The notes under the pieces: generated by a model | What the model saw: the letters and a program-made list of their open reading frames with translations, nothing else | Databases searched by the model: none | Told to the model about the DNA's origin: nothing | Shown: in pieces, positions 48,360 to 59,660 of the stretch | Position numbering within the stretch: the first letter of the stretch is position 1 | Layout: every line of letters begins with the position of its first letter | Assembly (NCBI RefSeq): GCF_008831285.2 | Contig: NC_045146.1 | Location: 19,669,289 to 19,733,288 of the forward strand | Direction of reading: 5' to 3' | Source of the DNA: Nymphaea colorata | Taxonomy: Eukaryota > Streptophyta > Magnoliopsida > Nymphaeales > Nymphaeaceae | Length of the DNA: 64,000 nucleotides | Position numbers and translations under genes: made by a program

Positions 48360-48845
48360 CGAGGACGTCCCCCGGCCACCGGCACTGCACACTCTCCTAC
48401 CGCCAGCCCTGCTACCGCCTCCGTCGCCTCCGCCGGAAACTATTCATGCACAATAACCTCTGAACCATGAACTTAAGATGTTGTACACAAATGAGAGACT
48501 ATTGTTCTCCTTGTTGGTTCAAGTACACCACATTGATCCAACAGCTGCTGCATTTATCGTTGGGCAGTGGCTGTTCCTGAAGCATTCCGGCCGGCCCGAT
48601 GTGACTCTCAGCATCCTCAGCAGTAGCGATTTAAAATGGGTTCGCCTGGTGGTTATGGAAGCGGATTGAATATATTCGAAATCCTGCCGCCCATCAGACC
48701 TGACGGCTGGCCTTGCCAGAACCTGGATAGATTGACGATTTTGCGGAACGAGGGTCGGAGATTGTAGAATTCATGAATCGGGTGGTCGCCGGCGGCCTCA
48801 GAAGGGCATTCGCCGACACACGCATGCTGTCCGACCCTAACCATC
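48360..48845 (+). pseudogene. RRM-like protein, N-terminal remnant of copy C
   Basis: From 48360 the nucleotide sequence follows the 5' part of copy A, including its GC-rich leader (CCTACCGCCAGCCCTGCTAC compared with CCTACCGCAGCCCTGCTACC). The + strand reads MLYTNERLLFSLLVQVHHID and FIVGQWLFLKHSGRPDVTLS, then a stop at 48667-48669. After that the similarity continues through frameshifts up to the CGCATGCTGTCCGACC block (about 48835). The start codon matching Met1 of copy A is changed: TTCATGGACAGT is now TTCATGCACAAT, with a stop shortly after. It is more diverged from A than B is, so it represents an older duplication. Confidence 0.88.
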
Positions 48846-49799
48846 CTACGGGACGAAATGGAAAGCTAGCGTTATGATTTAACCATGATGACATAAACAA
48901 CGAATGCGGAACGATGGGACAGAATGGAACGCCGTCGCCCGACCTCGTTGCAGCTCCCCCGATTTCACCCCTGCTCCCTCCATCTCACCCTCTGTCTCTA
49001 CTTCCCCGCTCATTTTCTCTTGCTCTCTTCTCTTTCTCTCTTCCTCTTCCCAGCTCCTTCTTCCTCGCCCCTCTTCCTTTTCTCCATCTGTTGACCCCTT
49101 TTCTGCAGTGGTTAGCGCTCAATTCTGGACAGTATTGCAGTTGCAAGTGAGTCTCCATCCCTCTCTCTCTCGCTTCATTTTTTGTCATCCAGCTTGTAGG
49201 GCTTATCGTTGGGTTTTTTTTTTTTTTTTCTCTCATTGAAACGAGCCTCTTTCTTAGTAGATGCATTTATGTTTCTCTCTGTCTGTTTTGGGATGTATAT
49301 AAAGTGTTTGTGCATTCGACTGAATGAGTTAGTTTGCTTTTATTCGTAATTTATGTGTAATCATAATTGTTTGTAATCACATTAACTATTTTGTTAATAG
49401 ATATTATTTCCAAATTCTCTAACAAATCAAAACATCTTCTTTAATTTCGTGTTCATCCACTTCTTAATGAGTAAAGCTGATAAACAAAGCATCGATACTA
49501 ACATGAAGAAGTTGAAGCAACACTGGCCCACAGCAACTCTGATGTTGAATTGATCCGTCCGTGCAATTGTGGAGATTCAACATGAAGAAAAAGTGTCACT
49601 AATACGTTGTACCATCACTTGTGTTTCTACGTTGTTAATGCCAAATTTGCCGTTGTGGAAGTAGCGGCACGACTTTCTTTGCAGCTTCGATTGGAAAGAT
49701 AGCATCAGCATTTCCGGTTACATAGTATGGGAGTATAGTTTCTCTTTTTTATGTAGACTTTTTTAGATTTGGGCTTGTTTTTGGAGACTGGCTTGTGTG

Positions 49800-50165
49800 T
49801 ATACTGCAAGCTCATTAGTACTTCAACGATATCTCGCTCGTCAACTGAGGCAGAGTATCGTGCCTTAGCAAACACTTCATGTGAACTTCCTTGACTGAAT
49901 GCAATTCTTTAAGATTTGCTTGTATTGGTATCTAAACCAGATTTATGTTTCTATAATAACAAGCTAGCATTGCAAATTTCAGCTAATGCTATCATGCATG
50001 AACGTACATAACACGTCGTTAATGAAATAGATTTCACCTTGTACGGGATTTAATGAAGTCAGGAAAGATCAAAGCTCAGCATATTTTCGTCAAGAGTGAA
50101 GTTAGTTGACATCTTCACCAAGTCATTGACAAGAGAACAATTTGGATATGTAATGTAAAGTAAAG
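49800..50165 (+). mobile_element. Ty1/copia RNase H remnant
   Basis: The + strand reads STSTISRSSTEAEYRALANT (about 49813-49872), the hallmark end of copia RNase H. It then shows degenerate ISANAIMHERT (compare NPVFHERTKHIE) and VKLVDIFTKSLTREQF (compare QLADIFTK.L). Stops and frameshifts are present. It is followed immediately by the 219-bp repeats, where a 3' LTR would be expected. Confidence 0.78.
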
Positions 50166-50173
50166 ATAAATGT

Positions 50174-50660
50174 TAAAGGTCACCATCAGAGAATATCCTC
50201 TAGGTGGTTCTCCTAGAAAGCTCAGCGAATCATCATTGTTGTTATAATTACGTAACAATACAAATTCCCCGCGCATGTATGTTATGCAATGTAAGTATAA
50301 ATAAAAAGGTTAGAGCTATAAGTTAATTGATATTATGCACAAGTCTCTCAACGTCTAAGGAGATATTTCTTTGCAGTCTGTTTGGGCCGGTTAAAGGTCA
50401 CCATTAGAGAATATCTTCTAGAAAACTCAATGAATCATCCTTGTTATAATTCTCTAACAATAGAAAATTCCCAGTTTCAGGGAGGCACGTTAGGCAATGT
50501 AAAGTAAAAATAAAGGTTAGAGCCATCCGTTAATTTGATATTATGCACAAGTCTCTCAGTGTTTAAGGAGATATTTTTGTTAAATAATTTTGTGCAGTCA
50601 GTTGAGTTGGCTAAAGGTCACCATTAAAGAATATTCTTTAGACGGTTCTTCTTGTTATAA
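50174..50660. repeat. 219-bp tandem repeat, about 2.2 copies
   Basis: The word TAAAGGTCACCAT marks unit starts at 50174, 50392 and 50612 (spacings 218 and 220). Units share AGAGAATATCCTCTAG, CAATGTAAGTA, GTTAGAGC, GATATTATGCACAAGTCTCT and AAGGAGATATTT. Copies have diverged by scattered changes. Its position after the copia RNase H suggests a duplicated piece of the 3' region or LTR. Confidence 0.85.
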
Positions 50661-50703
50661 TATGTAATTTGTCAAGTGTACGTGATGAACAGCCACTGAA
50701 TGG

Positions 50704-51506
50704 GTGAGGCCTTTTCTTCTTTCGCGTGCTCTGTCTTTCGAAAATATAGTTGCGTCTTTGAAGTTATGCTCTGTTTCAGCAGGAACGGAGTCGGAGCCGG
50801 AGCACACGTCGTCGGGGGACGAAGACGAGGAGGAGGAGCAGCAGCAGCAGGAGCAGAGCTCGGACTGCGCGGTCCCGCAGGCCGATGGCCGCAGGGTGCG
50901 CACGCTGTTCGAACCTTTTCAAGGGGATTGCGGATCGAATCAGAATCACTTCACCAAGTGATACTCTCTTAAACCAACGATTCATTTGTCTTAGTGGATA
51001 GTTCGTAACATGAAACCTAAAAGAAAACAAACCATCCGAGAGGCAGATCTATGTGTTTGACCATGGAATCGGAATTCTGGGTTGAAACTCAGTCCTGAAT
51101 TTGTTGTGTATGTTGCAGTGACTATGGAGATATCGTGGAGAGGGTCGTGTTGGACAGGACGGAGGATGGGCAGGAACCGGTGTTCGCGAGGGTCGTCCTC
51201 AAATTCCCCGCTTGCATCCAACTCGTGCTTCAGGGGCAGCCGAAGCTCACCATGAAGGTGGTGGAAGGCCGCGATGCCTGGTACGTCACCAGGCGCAGGA
51301 AGCAGTCGTCTAAGGCCCGCCAAAACCGCCGTCGCCACGCCAGGAAGGACCAAGCCGCCGGCAACGAAGACGTGAACGGAGCTCCAGCTTCTTCAACCGA
51401 GATAAAGATGGAGAGGGAGACGACTGACGTCAATGCGGCTCAGTTTCTCATTGAACAATTTATCAGTTTTGTGTGTTTGTGCGCGTCTGCTTTTCCTTTT
51501 CTTTAG
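50704..51506 (+). CDS. RRM-like protein, C-terminal part of copy C, possible chimeric ORF
   Basis: Similarity to copy A begins near 50778 (TGTTTCAGCAGGAACGGAGT) with the acidic stretch SGDEDEEEEQQQQEQSSDCA. Exon 1 would end at 50957 and exon 2 run 51119-51506 with the intron position of copy A, reading NDYGDIVERVVLDRTEDGQE, VFARVVLKFPACIQLVLQGQ and YVTRRRKQSSKARQNRRR. The frame is open through both exons. If translated from the ATG at 50704, whose first 26 codons come from the inserted block, the product would be 213 aa. However, the RNP2-like strand is altered (RTLFEPFQGDCGSNQNHFTN), and no promoter is evident. The tail is longer than in copy A. It could be a decaying pseudogene or a newly formed chimeric gene; the sequence alone cannot decide. 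Confidence 0.5.
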
Positions 51507-52880
51507 TTTAGCCTTTTCGTTCCGGTTGTTTTTGTTGGTAAGACAACGGATATGATGTCGCTGGAGTCAAGCATTGCTTGCTATGTCATGTGATGATGAA
51601 TCCAGAGGACTGTGAATGATTTTATGGTCTTCTTTAATGAATTTGGAGTCGGTATGTTGCAGCAATTCTTCATTTGGGCCTCACCTTTTCTGTATGATTC
51701 AAACATAAACCTCACCTTACTGAATCTTCCAAGGTCCGAATCAACTTAACGGAACGAAAATACATGATGAAATATAATCAAATACTAGTATACTACATAT
51801 TTAATTGTTTATGAGATGTTGTAAGACCCATTTTTGTTTATATATTGTATTAACTCTTTCTGATTTCTCTTGTTCTTATATATGAGCCAAATATTGGAAA
51901 GAAGCATTCATGGATTGTGAGCCATTGATTCTTCACTATACCAAAGCATGAATCTTATGATCTTACTGAAACTAGTTACGCCAATTACCTTGATAATAAA
52001 TTAATCCACATCCATATTGGGTGCAAAGAATTGCATCTAAGTGGATCGGGTCATTCTTGACCAAATCTTGTCCCCTGGGATCATTGCAGTGTGAAACAAA
52101 ATTAAAATTCCAGGTAGTAAGCAGAGTTATTAGAATTATTTGGCAAGTCCAGAATTCCAACAAAGCTCTCAGAATTAGAAGGGGCGATCTGATTCCTGCT
52201 CACAGATCTGGATTCTCATGCTACTGTGTTTTAATCATCTACCTTGTGCTTAATTCCTGCTCACAGATCTGGTTTGGCAACTATAGTACTGGGACATAAA
52301 TATAGGTTTGAGAAGCATTTGTGCAGCTCGAGATCGCCATGGAGCCTTGAAGCAGCCAGACTGCTGCATCACATAATTCCCACCTTTCACTTTTATGAAC
52401 TGAGGTTTTGACAACATATTGAACATGTCAAAATCCTCATTTTTACACAATGGAACTCACCTTCCATTCTAAACGCGCTCTCATTTCTGCTACCTCTTTT
52501 CTGCTGCACATTGGCTTCTAGAATCCCATCAACCATCCACATGTACTAATATACCAATAGTCTTAGGCATGCATCGATGATCTCAAGTCCCAAGATGCAT
52601 ATAGATGCTGAAAGCAGAAAACCAAATAACAGAGTGAAACTCTCTTTATTCAAAGATTCTGTTGTTATAGTCAAATACAAAATTTTTGTTCAGACAGACA
52701 GAACCATGCATATTCTACATCACATAAACAACTCAAACAACTTCCGATGCTCCTCTCAAGCAACTTGGCAGGGCATCGTCCCTTTTATTCCCTGATTATG
52801 TACAGTTTACAAGCCAAACTATGAGTTATCTGATCCAAGGAACCATGGCCGTCTCTAGTGCAACAGAATCAATAGGGCAT
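51507..52880. other. Intergenic and 3' UTR of the small membrane protein gene
   Basis: The left part is the 3' flank of copy C. It keeps weak similarity to the flank of copy A (AAGACCCATTTTTGTTTATATATTG near 51820). A 61-base-spaced direct repeat ATTCCTGCTCACAGATCTGG occurs at about 52192 and 52252. The right part (about 52600-52880) is probably the 3' UTR of the minus-strand gene. Confidence 0.5.
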
Positions 52881-52884
52881 CATT

Positions 52885-54871
52885 CTAGCAGCCTACGAAT
52901 CCCAGGAAACTGCAGAATGAAAAGAGAAAAATATGTCAAAGACCGGTGAAAACAGGAGTCCAACAGAACAGGCTTTGAGAAACAATGGAGGAGAAGTAAA
53001 AGTAATGCTGCAAACTCAGTACTTCCATAACATGCATTTTTAGTAGTAATCGGTTTTGATCCCAAGACAAATAAAAGGATCCTGGTAACAGTTGACACGA
53101 CATCACTTGCAGATAAACGGATAAGAAAGGAGCAGCAACCACAAACAACTCTAATTAGGGAGAACTAGAGCCCTCATTGATTTCTAATTTCACTGTAACA
53201 TATACGCAAGATTTAGGCCTTGAGAGCAGAAGCGTTTCATAGACAAATTTCCATCACTGATCATTACCAACCACATTATTTCAAACAAGTGAGAAGTAGA
53301 CATGAATTGCTGGAGAGAATAAGCAATAACATCTTCAAATTTTGCACTAAAGACTCTGATTTGGATTATGGACTAAAGGTTACAAGTTCGGCATTCTTTG
53401 CGTGATGAGATCTTTGAACTTTGCACTAAACATTCAGACTTGGAAGAAATTTCATTCACGAGTAAAGGTTACAGGTTCGGCATTCTTTGCGTGATGCACA
53501 AAAAACAAACCTCCTCCAAAAGGAAAAATCCATAGGCCCCCAACTACTGCAAAAGATGGTTTAGTCAGGAACAATTGAAGATCACAAAAAGAAACTAAGA
53601 ATCATAGGTCAAAGAGTTACACATGAACTTGTAAATTCAATAGTATCTTATCCTTTGAGGATCCCAGAGAATCATAGGTCGAAGAGTTAGACATGAATAT
53701 GTAAATTCAATAGCATATAGTTACTGTAATTACCAAGTAGGAATTCCTGAAATACAAAGTGGGATCCATCCAGAATCTGATTCCGGAAAATAAGTCTGGC
53801 CTACATATATGGGATCTCGATCCTCACATCTTAGCCCCTAAACTAAAAACCTAAACCCTATGCTTACTTTACTTTAGATGTATATAACAGTTTAATACTT
53901 TCTTCCTACTGGTTTGCCCCACCAAATCTTCTAAAATTTCATATTTCCGATTTTTTTTTCCGCCTCCTATACTGCTTCCTGCTTTCAGATCCGGGTTGGC
54001 AACTACGATTTAAAAGTTCAGACTGCCACACAATGTTTTCAATATTGGAATTTGCTACACAATGCTGTCAGTAATGAAATATGCTACACAATAGTTATTC
54101 TCTATTTTTATATGAAAATAATTAAATGGCACCTTAAACTAATTAAAACTTTTTTAGAAAAATATCTTATTGTGAAAATAGTACAGTATCATTTTGGCGA
54201 CGAGGCTGATCTGATGAGTACCAACCGACACCTCACGGAATTGGCAACAGGAGAAAAGCAGAAATCTTGCAGCATTACTGAAGACTCAGCATGTTGAAAG
54301 TCCAAAAGAGAAATCTGAAGACGATAAAGATCTGAGAAAAGTTTGAACTTGTAGAATTTATAAATAGCCATATAAAACTCAAGAGCTGGGCCAAAACGTC
54401 GCTAAGATACTGATCCCCCAGCCGCAATACCGAACGGCAAATTTATTAGCCTCACCAAAAGACAAACGAGGGAAAAGATGGGATGCACGATAATAAGATA
54501 CTAAACTGCCAAAGAGGGTCGTGGATCAACTGCTAGGTATTATGAATTCGGAATCAGCAAGAAAGCTTCATCCAAGAAGAAACTAGAAGGGACAATGCGA
54601 AGCGGCAAAAGGGTATATGCAGCTTCTTCATTTCCCAACTCAAATGCATCAAAACGTCTTTCCATTAAAGCAAATAGAAGAAAACAAACAATTCAAGGAG
54701 TTCTTGCCCTTATCAATTATCACCAAAGATACACGGAAAGAAGAAGGAGGAGGAGGATGTGTACCTGAGAGCACGTACTGCCGTATGGGTTGAGAGATAG
54801 TGGTAGAAGACATTAGCGCCATGAAGGAAGACCACCACTCCCGTGCAGCCCAGAAGGAAAAGCCCCAACAT
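52885..54871 (-). CDS. Probable 43-aa single-pass membrane protein
   Basis: Minus-strand exon 1 (54871-54765) starts MLGLFLLGCTGVVVFLHGAN and continues VFYHYLSTHTAVRAL up to a CTCAG|GTAC donor. Exon 2 (52909-52885), after a TTCTGCAG acceptor, adds SFLGFVGC and a stop, for 43 aa in frame. Residues 2-17 form a hydrophobic, probably membrane-spanning segment. CT-rich sequence directly upstream of the start and a GC-rich flank (54880-55190) suit a promoter and leader. I do not recognise a named function. The choice of exon 2 is an inference: another acceptor near 53556 would give a different tail (VVGGLWIFPFGGG in one frame). Very short tail exons of this kind occur in small conserved plant proteins. 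Confidence 0.5.
53380..53725. repeat. Two imperfect tandem duplications in the intron
   Basis: GGTTACAAGTTCGGCATTCT at about 53388 recurs (one base changed) at about 53467, period about 80. GAATCATAGGTCAAAGAGTT at about 53600 recurs (one base changed) at about 53669, period about 69. Both lie inside the long intron of the small membrane protein gene. Confidence 0.8.
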
Positions 54872-55200
54872 CTCTCCCTCTCTCGCTCGCCTTATTCTTC
54901 TTTTTCCCTGGACAAAGAAAACAGAGCAAACTAGAAGCTGAAGAGTGGAGTCGGGGTGGGAAAAAGAAAGAAGGGACGCCTGCCTCCCCTCACTTTCTGT
55001 GAGTAAGCAAGCCTTTGTCGTTTGCAGATAAAGGCTCTACAGGGAGACAAGAAAGGGAGATGAAAGCAGCGGGCGTACCCCTCTCCGAGGCGCCCACAGC
55101 GGTGCCAACGGCTCCGGCACTATGCAATTACCGATGTGGACCTTTCTTCTTACTCAACGACAATGTTGTCCTCTACCGGGTTCTATGAAAGCCACGGACG
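54872..55200 (-). promoter_or_regulatory. Probable promoter and leader of the small membrane protein gene
   Basis: GC-richer than its surroundings, with a GAGAGAGGGAGAG-type leader on the minus strand (54873-54890) and no open frame of note. Read as a promoter region only because of its position and composition. Confidence 0.35.
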
Positions 55201-57777
55201 ACGTTGTTGGTTAACGGTCACCGATTAGAGGTCCGATGGGAATAGGAATTTACGTTATGGGCATGTTGGTAATTATCGTAGCGAAGCCACTGGATAATCA
55301 CGAAGCGACGCTGATGTCGGTGAAAATTATGGACGGAAATGCCCTCGTTCTTATCCGTTTCGTGCTTACAATTGATGGGGGCAATACTGTTCAGTCTCAA
55401 TTTCATGTGCCTAGTTTTCTGAGTCGAATTATTTTTTTTATTACTTTAAAAATTAATTGATTGATATTAAACATTTGAGTTGTTTATAGGGGCGGTAACA
55501 TTATTCACTTTCTTTAAAATTTGGATGGTCACTGTTAGGTTTCAATGAACTACAAATTGTTATTAAAGCCGCAAAGGTGACTAGTTCCTCCATCCTCTCC
55601 ATCAATTCTATCCATAGATAAGGGTAAACAACAAGCAGAGCAGCTCAAATTTGACTCGAGCTCGAGTTTGAGTCGACTCTTACAACAAACGAGTTGAGTT
55701 CCAATATTTATAGGAACTTCAATTATTTTGACTCCACCCTTCGTTATGTTTTTCAAAAGTCAAGGGCATACATATAATTTTGTAATAAGCAGCATCCATA
55801 TTGACTTCCCTTTTCAATTTTTTTCTCTCTCCCTTCATTACCCTAAAGCTGGTTTAGGGCTGGTACTGGTGTTTTATTGTGTTAGAGTCGCGCTCAATGT
55901 TGTTGAGCTAAGTATGTTCTTCTAGCTGGCACTCAATGTTTTATGAGTCGAGCCCAACTCAAGCTAGTCCATCTCAAGCTCAACTCAACTCAAATAACTG
56001 TTCGGTTTTGGCCAAGTACATACATTATGTAATCAAATTGACGGAGTGCTCAATATTTTCAACTCAATGATTAAAAAACTGATGCCAATGCTCTAAAGAA
56101 CTATGACTTAACAGTCAATTTGTAATTTGCCAAAGTCTTGGCTTCGCCCCAGCCCTCGCGATTATAGTCCAATTATTTGCCCCTCGCACCCTTCTTACTA
56201 GAAGCCCCATTTTATTGGTAGAGATCCGAGGTCGGATCTCCCCAAGAGATCTAAAGTACAACAAACAATGGATCTCTAATCCCCGAATTTTAAATCCATG
56301 AGATGTGTGAAGCTTACAAATTATAGATCAAAGAAAGGGGGAGATCTGATCTCTCGCTTGGATCTAAGATCTGTGTGAGACATTGTGGCAAAAGGTCCCC
56401 TACTGTAGTTAGGGATGTTAATGGATTAGATTCAGATTGGATATTCTCTTAATCATATCCGTTTTTTCGGATATTCGTACATTTAGATTCAAATTCAGAC
56501 TTAAATATAAACAAAGAAAAGTTATATCCAAATCCAAAATCCTATTTTACAATTTGAATCCAATTTTATATTCATATCTTAGTCTGAATCCGAATTTTGA
56601 ACTGGATTTTGCCAACTTTGAAAATGCACTTCTAAAAATGAATCTGACCCAAATCTATATGTAATATATCTGAATCTGATTGGATGTCATTTATTAAATC
56701 TAAATCTGATCCGATTTCTTAATCAAATATTAAATTTTTTTTCATATCTGATTTTTTGGGTCGGTTCAATCGAATATCCGATTCAAAACTTCCAAGCCTA
56801 GAAGAGAGAGAAAGAGAATAGCGAAGCTACATGCCTACCTCTCAATTTCTCTTTATTTTTACATAGACACTTTACAATTACTTGTTGTTCACATACATTG
56901 TGCTTCTTAAGATATGAGACTTTCCAAAATTGTGCCTAAAAAGTAAAAAGAGATCTGACCAAGTCGCCCGTGAAGACTAGCACTCGCTTGAGTTCACTCT
57001 CGAAAACCTCTCTGATGTGAGGTTTCAGCTCCTCCCTTACAATGGTTTTAAGACCTTGGGTGATTTTCTAAATTTATAATTTCCTAGTTAATATTTTAAT
57101 AAATATAATTTGACTCGCATGAAAATTTTGAAAAAATATATTTGGTGTTTTAGAAGTTTCTTTGAAAATTTTCGTACCCTTTAAGGGGTAGAGGGGTGTT
57201 TGATAAATTAGAATATTGATTCTGGAATCAAAATCCAAGAATCAAATTTCCCCCTCAACCTGGAATTAGAATTTGCCTTTGAGTTTGATAGTATGGAATT
57301 TTGATTATAGAATTCAAAATAACTTATTTGATGAAAAGGAAATTAAAAATCTAAAATTCATGAACAATCATAATTTTAGAATTTTGATCATAAACGGAGC
57401 CTATAATTCTAAAATCAAAATTCTTTGTTTCATACTACAATTCTCATTTTTAAAAAATGAGAATAATAAATTATTTCATTGGTTCCAAATATAATAAAAA
57501 ATTAGAACCCGTTAAGAGCAACAGTTGCACTACTGATGGGAGTTGTTTAGGGTTATGGAGTCGATAGAGGATGTCATCATCATCGTCCTCAGGAAAGGGA
57601 GGTAACCCAAGAAATAATGTTAAGAATTCTCATATGTTTAGCTCTCATATCTCTCTTCTCTTTCTCGATCCACTTTTTCTCTTAAAAATTTCAAGCGTAT
57701 TCTTGTCAGACACTTAACCATATTACATCTATACTTGATCGTGCTTGACAAATTAACTTTAAGGTTTTGCACTTACC
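55201..57777. other. Intergenic with repeat fragments
   Basis: No gene recognised. At 55635-55700 and 55915-56000 there are GAGCTCGAGTTTGAGTCGA/CAAGCTCAACTCAA words of the hAT-like repeat. 56215-56400 carries GGATCTCC/AGATCC-type inverted words. 57185-57500 starts AGGGGTGTTTGATAAATTAG, a MITE-like end, followed by AT-rich sequence with internal inverted words (GGAATCAAAATCCAAGAATC). Confidence 0.4.
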
Positions 57778-58669
57778 GATATGTTTTTTCATCTTTGATA
57801 CTTAATAATTATGTGCACCGTAAAGATCATAATTATGTTGTTAATGAAATGGATTTGTATTCCTAAAATTTTGAATTTTTGATGCAATATCAAATTGGGA
57901 ACCACAAAAACCCTGTTTGCTAATCCTCTTGCTTGTATCTTGTTTTAAAGAAGTTATTTTTTTCCTTTTAGAGGCATTTGAATGCGAAAATTCATTGAGG
58001 CGGCACAGATAGGTAGGGCTGCACAACGAGCTCGACTCGGCTCAAAAAACTCTTGCTCGGCGTGAACTCGACTTGAGCTCGCATTGGGTACAAACTATAC
58101 TCGAACTCGACTCGAGCTCCTTATAGCAAGCTCGAGCTCGATTATAAAAAATCAAACTTGAACTTGACACGTTAAGCCCATTTAACTCGTTTAGGCATTA
58201 ACTCGTTTAACTTGTGTAAGCGTTAACTCGTTTAACTCATGTAACTTGTGAAACCAGTTTTGATAATATTATATAGAGTACCGGATTGCGAGTCGAGTCT
58301 AGTATAAATGAGTCGAGTTCCTGAAACTCGAACTCGACTCGTTTATCGTTTTGAATAACTTTGTAAGCTCGAACATGAGCCAAGTTTTTTTAAGCGATTC
58401 AAGTTGAGCTTGAGTTGGCTTTGCTCTTTGTGCAGCCCTACCTATCTAAGCCACTTCCATGACTTTTTGCATTCAAATGGCTCTAAAAAAAAGAACTTCT
58501 TTAAAACGAGATACAAGCAATAGGAATAGCAAACAAGGTTTATGTGGTTCCCAATTTGATATTGCATCAAAAGTTCATACTTATGAGAAATACAAATCCA
58601 TTTCATTAACAACATAATTATGATTTTTAAGATGCACATAATTATTAAGTATCAAAGATAAACATATCC
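57778..58669. mobile_element. Fold-back element with hAT-like inner ends
   Basis: Arm 57778-58026 is the reverse complement of arm 58428-58669 with moderate divergence (GATATTGCATCAAAAGTTCA and TAAAACGAGATACAAGCAA match across arms). The inner ends read AGATAGGTAGGGCTGCACAA on the left and TTGTGCAGCCCTACCTATCT on the right, a perfect 20-base inverted pair. The loop (58027-58427) is GAGCTC/CTCGAACTC-rich with no coding potential. TAGGGCTGCAC-type ends are typical of non-autonomous hAT elements in plants; the superfamily is an inference. Confidence 0.75.
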
Positions 58670-59314
58670 ACACGAGCCGAGTCCAACCCGAGCTTGGCTA
58701 GCTCGAGCTCGAGCTCGTTAGGCTCAAAAAACTCAAGCTTGAGCTTGGCTCGGCTAAAAAACTCGAGCTCGGCTCAGGCTCAGCTCGAGCTCGACTCGAG
58801 CTCCTCATAGCAAGCTCAAGCTCGACTACAGAAAATCGAACTCGAGCTCATACGTTTATCCCATTTAACTCAATTAGGCATTAACTCGTGTAACTTGTGA
58901 AACCAGTTTTGGCAATATTACATAGTGTATCGGTTTGCGAGTCAAATCGAGTATAAACAAGTCTAGTTTCTGAAACTCGAACTCGATTCATTTATCGTTT
59001 CGAACACGAGCCGAATTTTTTCGAGCAAGTTCGAGTTGAGTCTGAGTTGGCTTGGCTGGTTATGCAGCCCTACCTATCTAAGCCTCTTTAATGACTTTTT
59101 GCATTCAAATGGCTCTAAAAGAAAAAATGGGACTTCTTTAAAACGAGATACAAGCAACAAGATTAGCAAACAAAGTTTATGTGGTTCCCAATTTGATATT
59201 GCATCAAAAGTTCATACTTCATACTTTTGAGAAATACAAATCCATTTCATTAAGAGCATAATTATGATCTTTACAGTGCACATAATTATTAAGTATCAAA
59301 GATAAACCTATCCA
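58428..59314. repeat. Direct repeat of about 245 bp, period about 635
   Basis: The block 58428-58669 recurs in the same orientation at 59063-59314 with high identity, differing by small insertions such as GAAAAAATGGG and CATACTT. Each copy is preceded and followed by GAGCTC-rich sequence. The layout is one inverted arm plus two direct arms. Confidence 0.88.
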
Positions 59315-59334
59315 CATTAGCGGAGTCGAACCCG

Positions 59335-59660
59335 AGCTTGGTCAGCTCGAGCTCGAGTTTTTTTTTTTTTTTTTAGTTGAGTCGATGTCGAGTTTTTTTA
59401 CGCTGAGCCAAGTTCAAGTTTTTTGAGCCGAGCCGAGCTCGAGTTTTTTGAGTCGAGTCGAGCTCGAGCTTGAGTTTTTTGAGCTGAGCCGTGCTCGAGT
59501 CTTTTGAACCGAGTCAAGTTCAAGCTCAAGCTTGAGTTTTTTTTAGTCGAGTTCGAGTTGAGTACTAGTCAAGTTCGAGCCAGGCTTGAGCTTGGGTCAA
59601 GTTTTTGTTGAGATCGAGCTCGAGCTGGATCTAGCCAAGCTCGGATTCGGCTCGTGTGGG
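59335..59660. repeat. Degenerate tandem GAGCTCGAGTTTTTTGAGCCGA repeat
   Basis: Roughly ten units of about 20-35 bases with the words GAGCTCGAG, TTTTTTGAGCCGAGC and TCAAGTTC follow one another, including a 17-base T run at 59359-59375. It ends at about 59660 (GGCTCGTGTGGGTAGGTTTACC). It is an expanded internal region of the same hAT-like repeat. Confidence 0.85.

Larger units (their letters stand above)
48846..50775. mobile_element. Inserted or rearranged block splitting copy C
   Basis: No similarity to copy A. Because the 5' part of C ends at about 48845 and the 3' part resumes at about 50778, this block has replaced the middle of the gene. It holds a CT-rich leader-like stretch (48940-49105), a T-run at 49215, a copia RNase H remnant and a 219-bp tandem repeat. 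Clear LTRs or target-site duplications were not found. Confidence 0.6.

Noticed and set aside
50174..50660. CRISPR-like direct repeats
   Set aside because: Units are 219 bases, diverged throughout and only about two copies; this is a eukaryotic tandem duplication.
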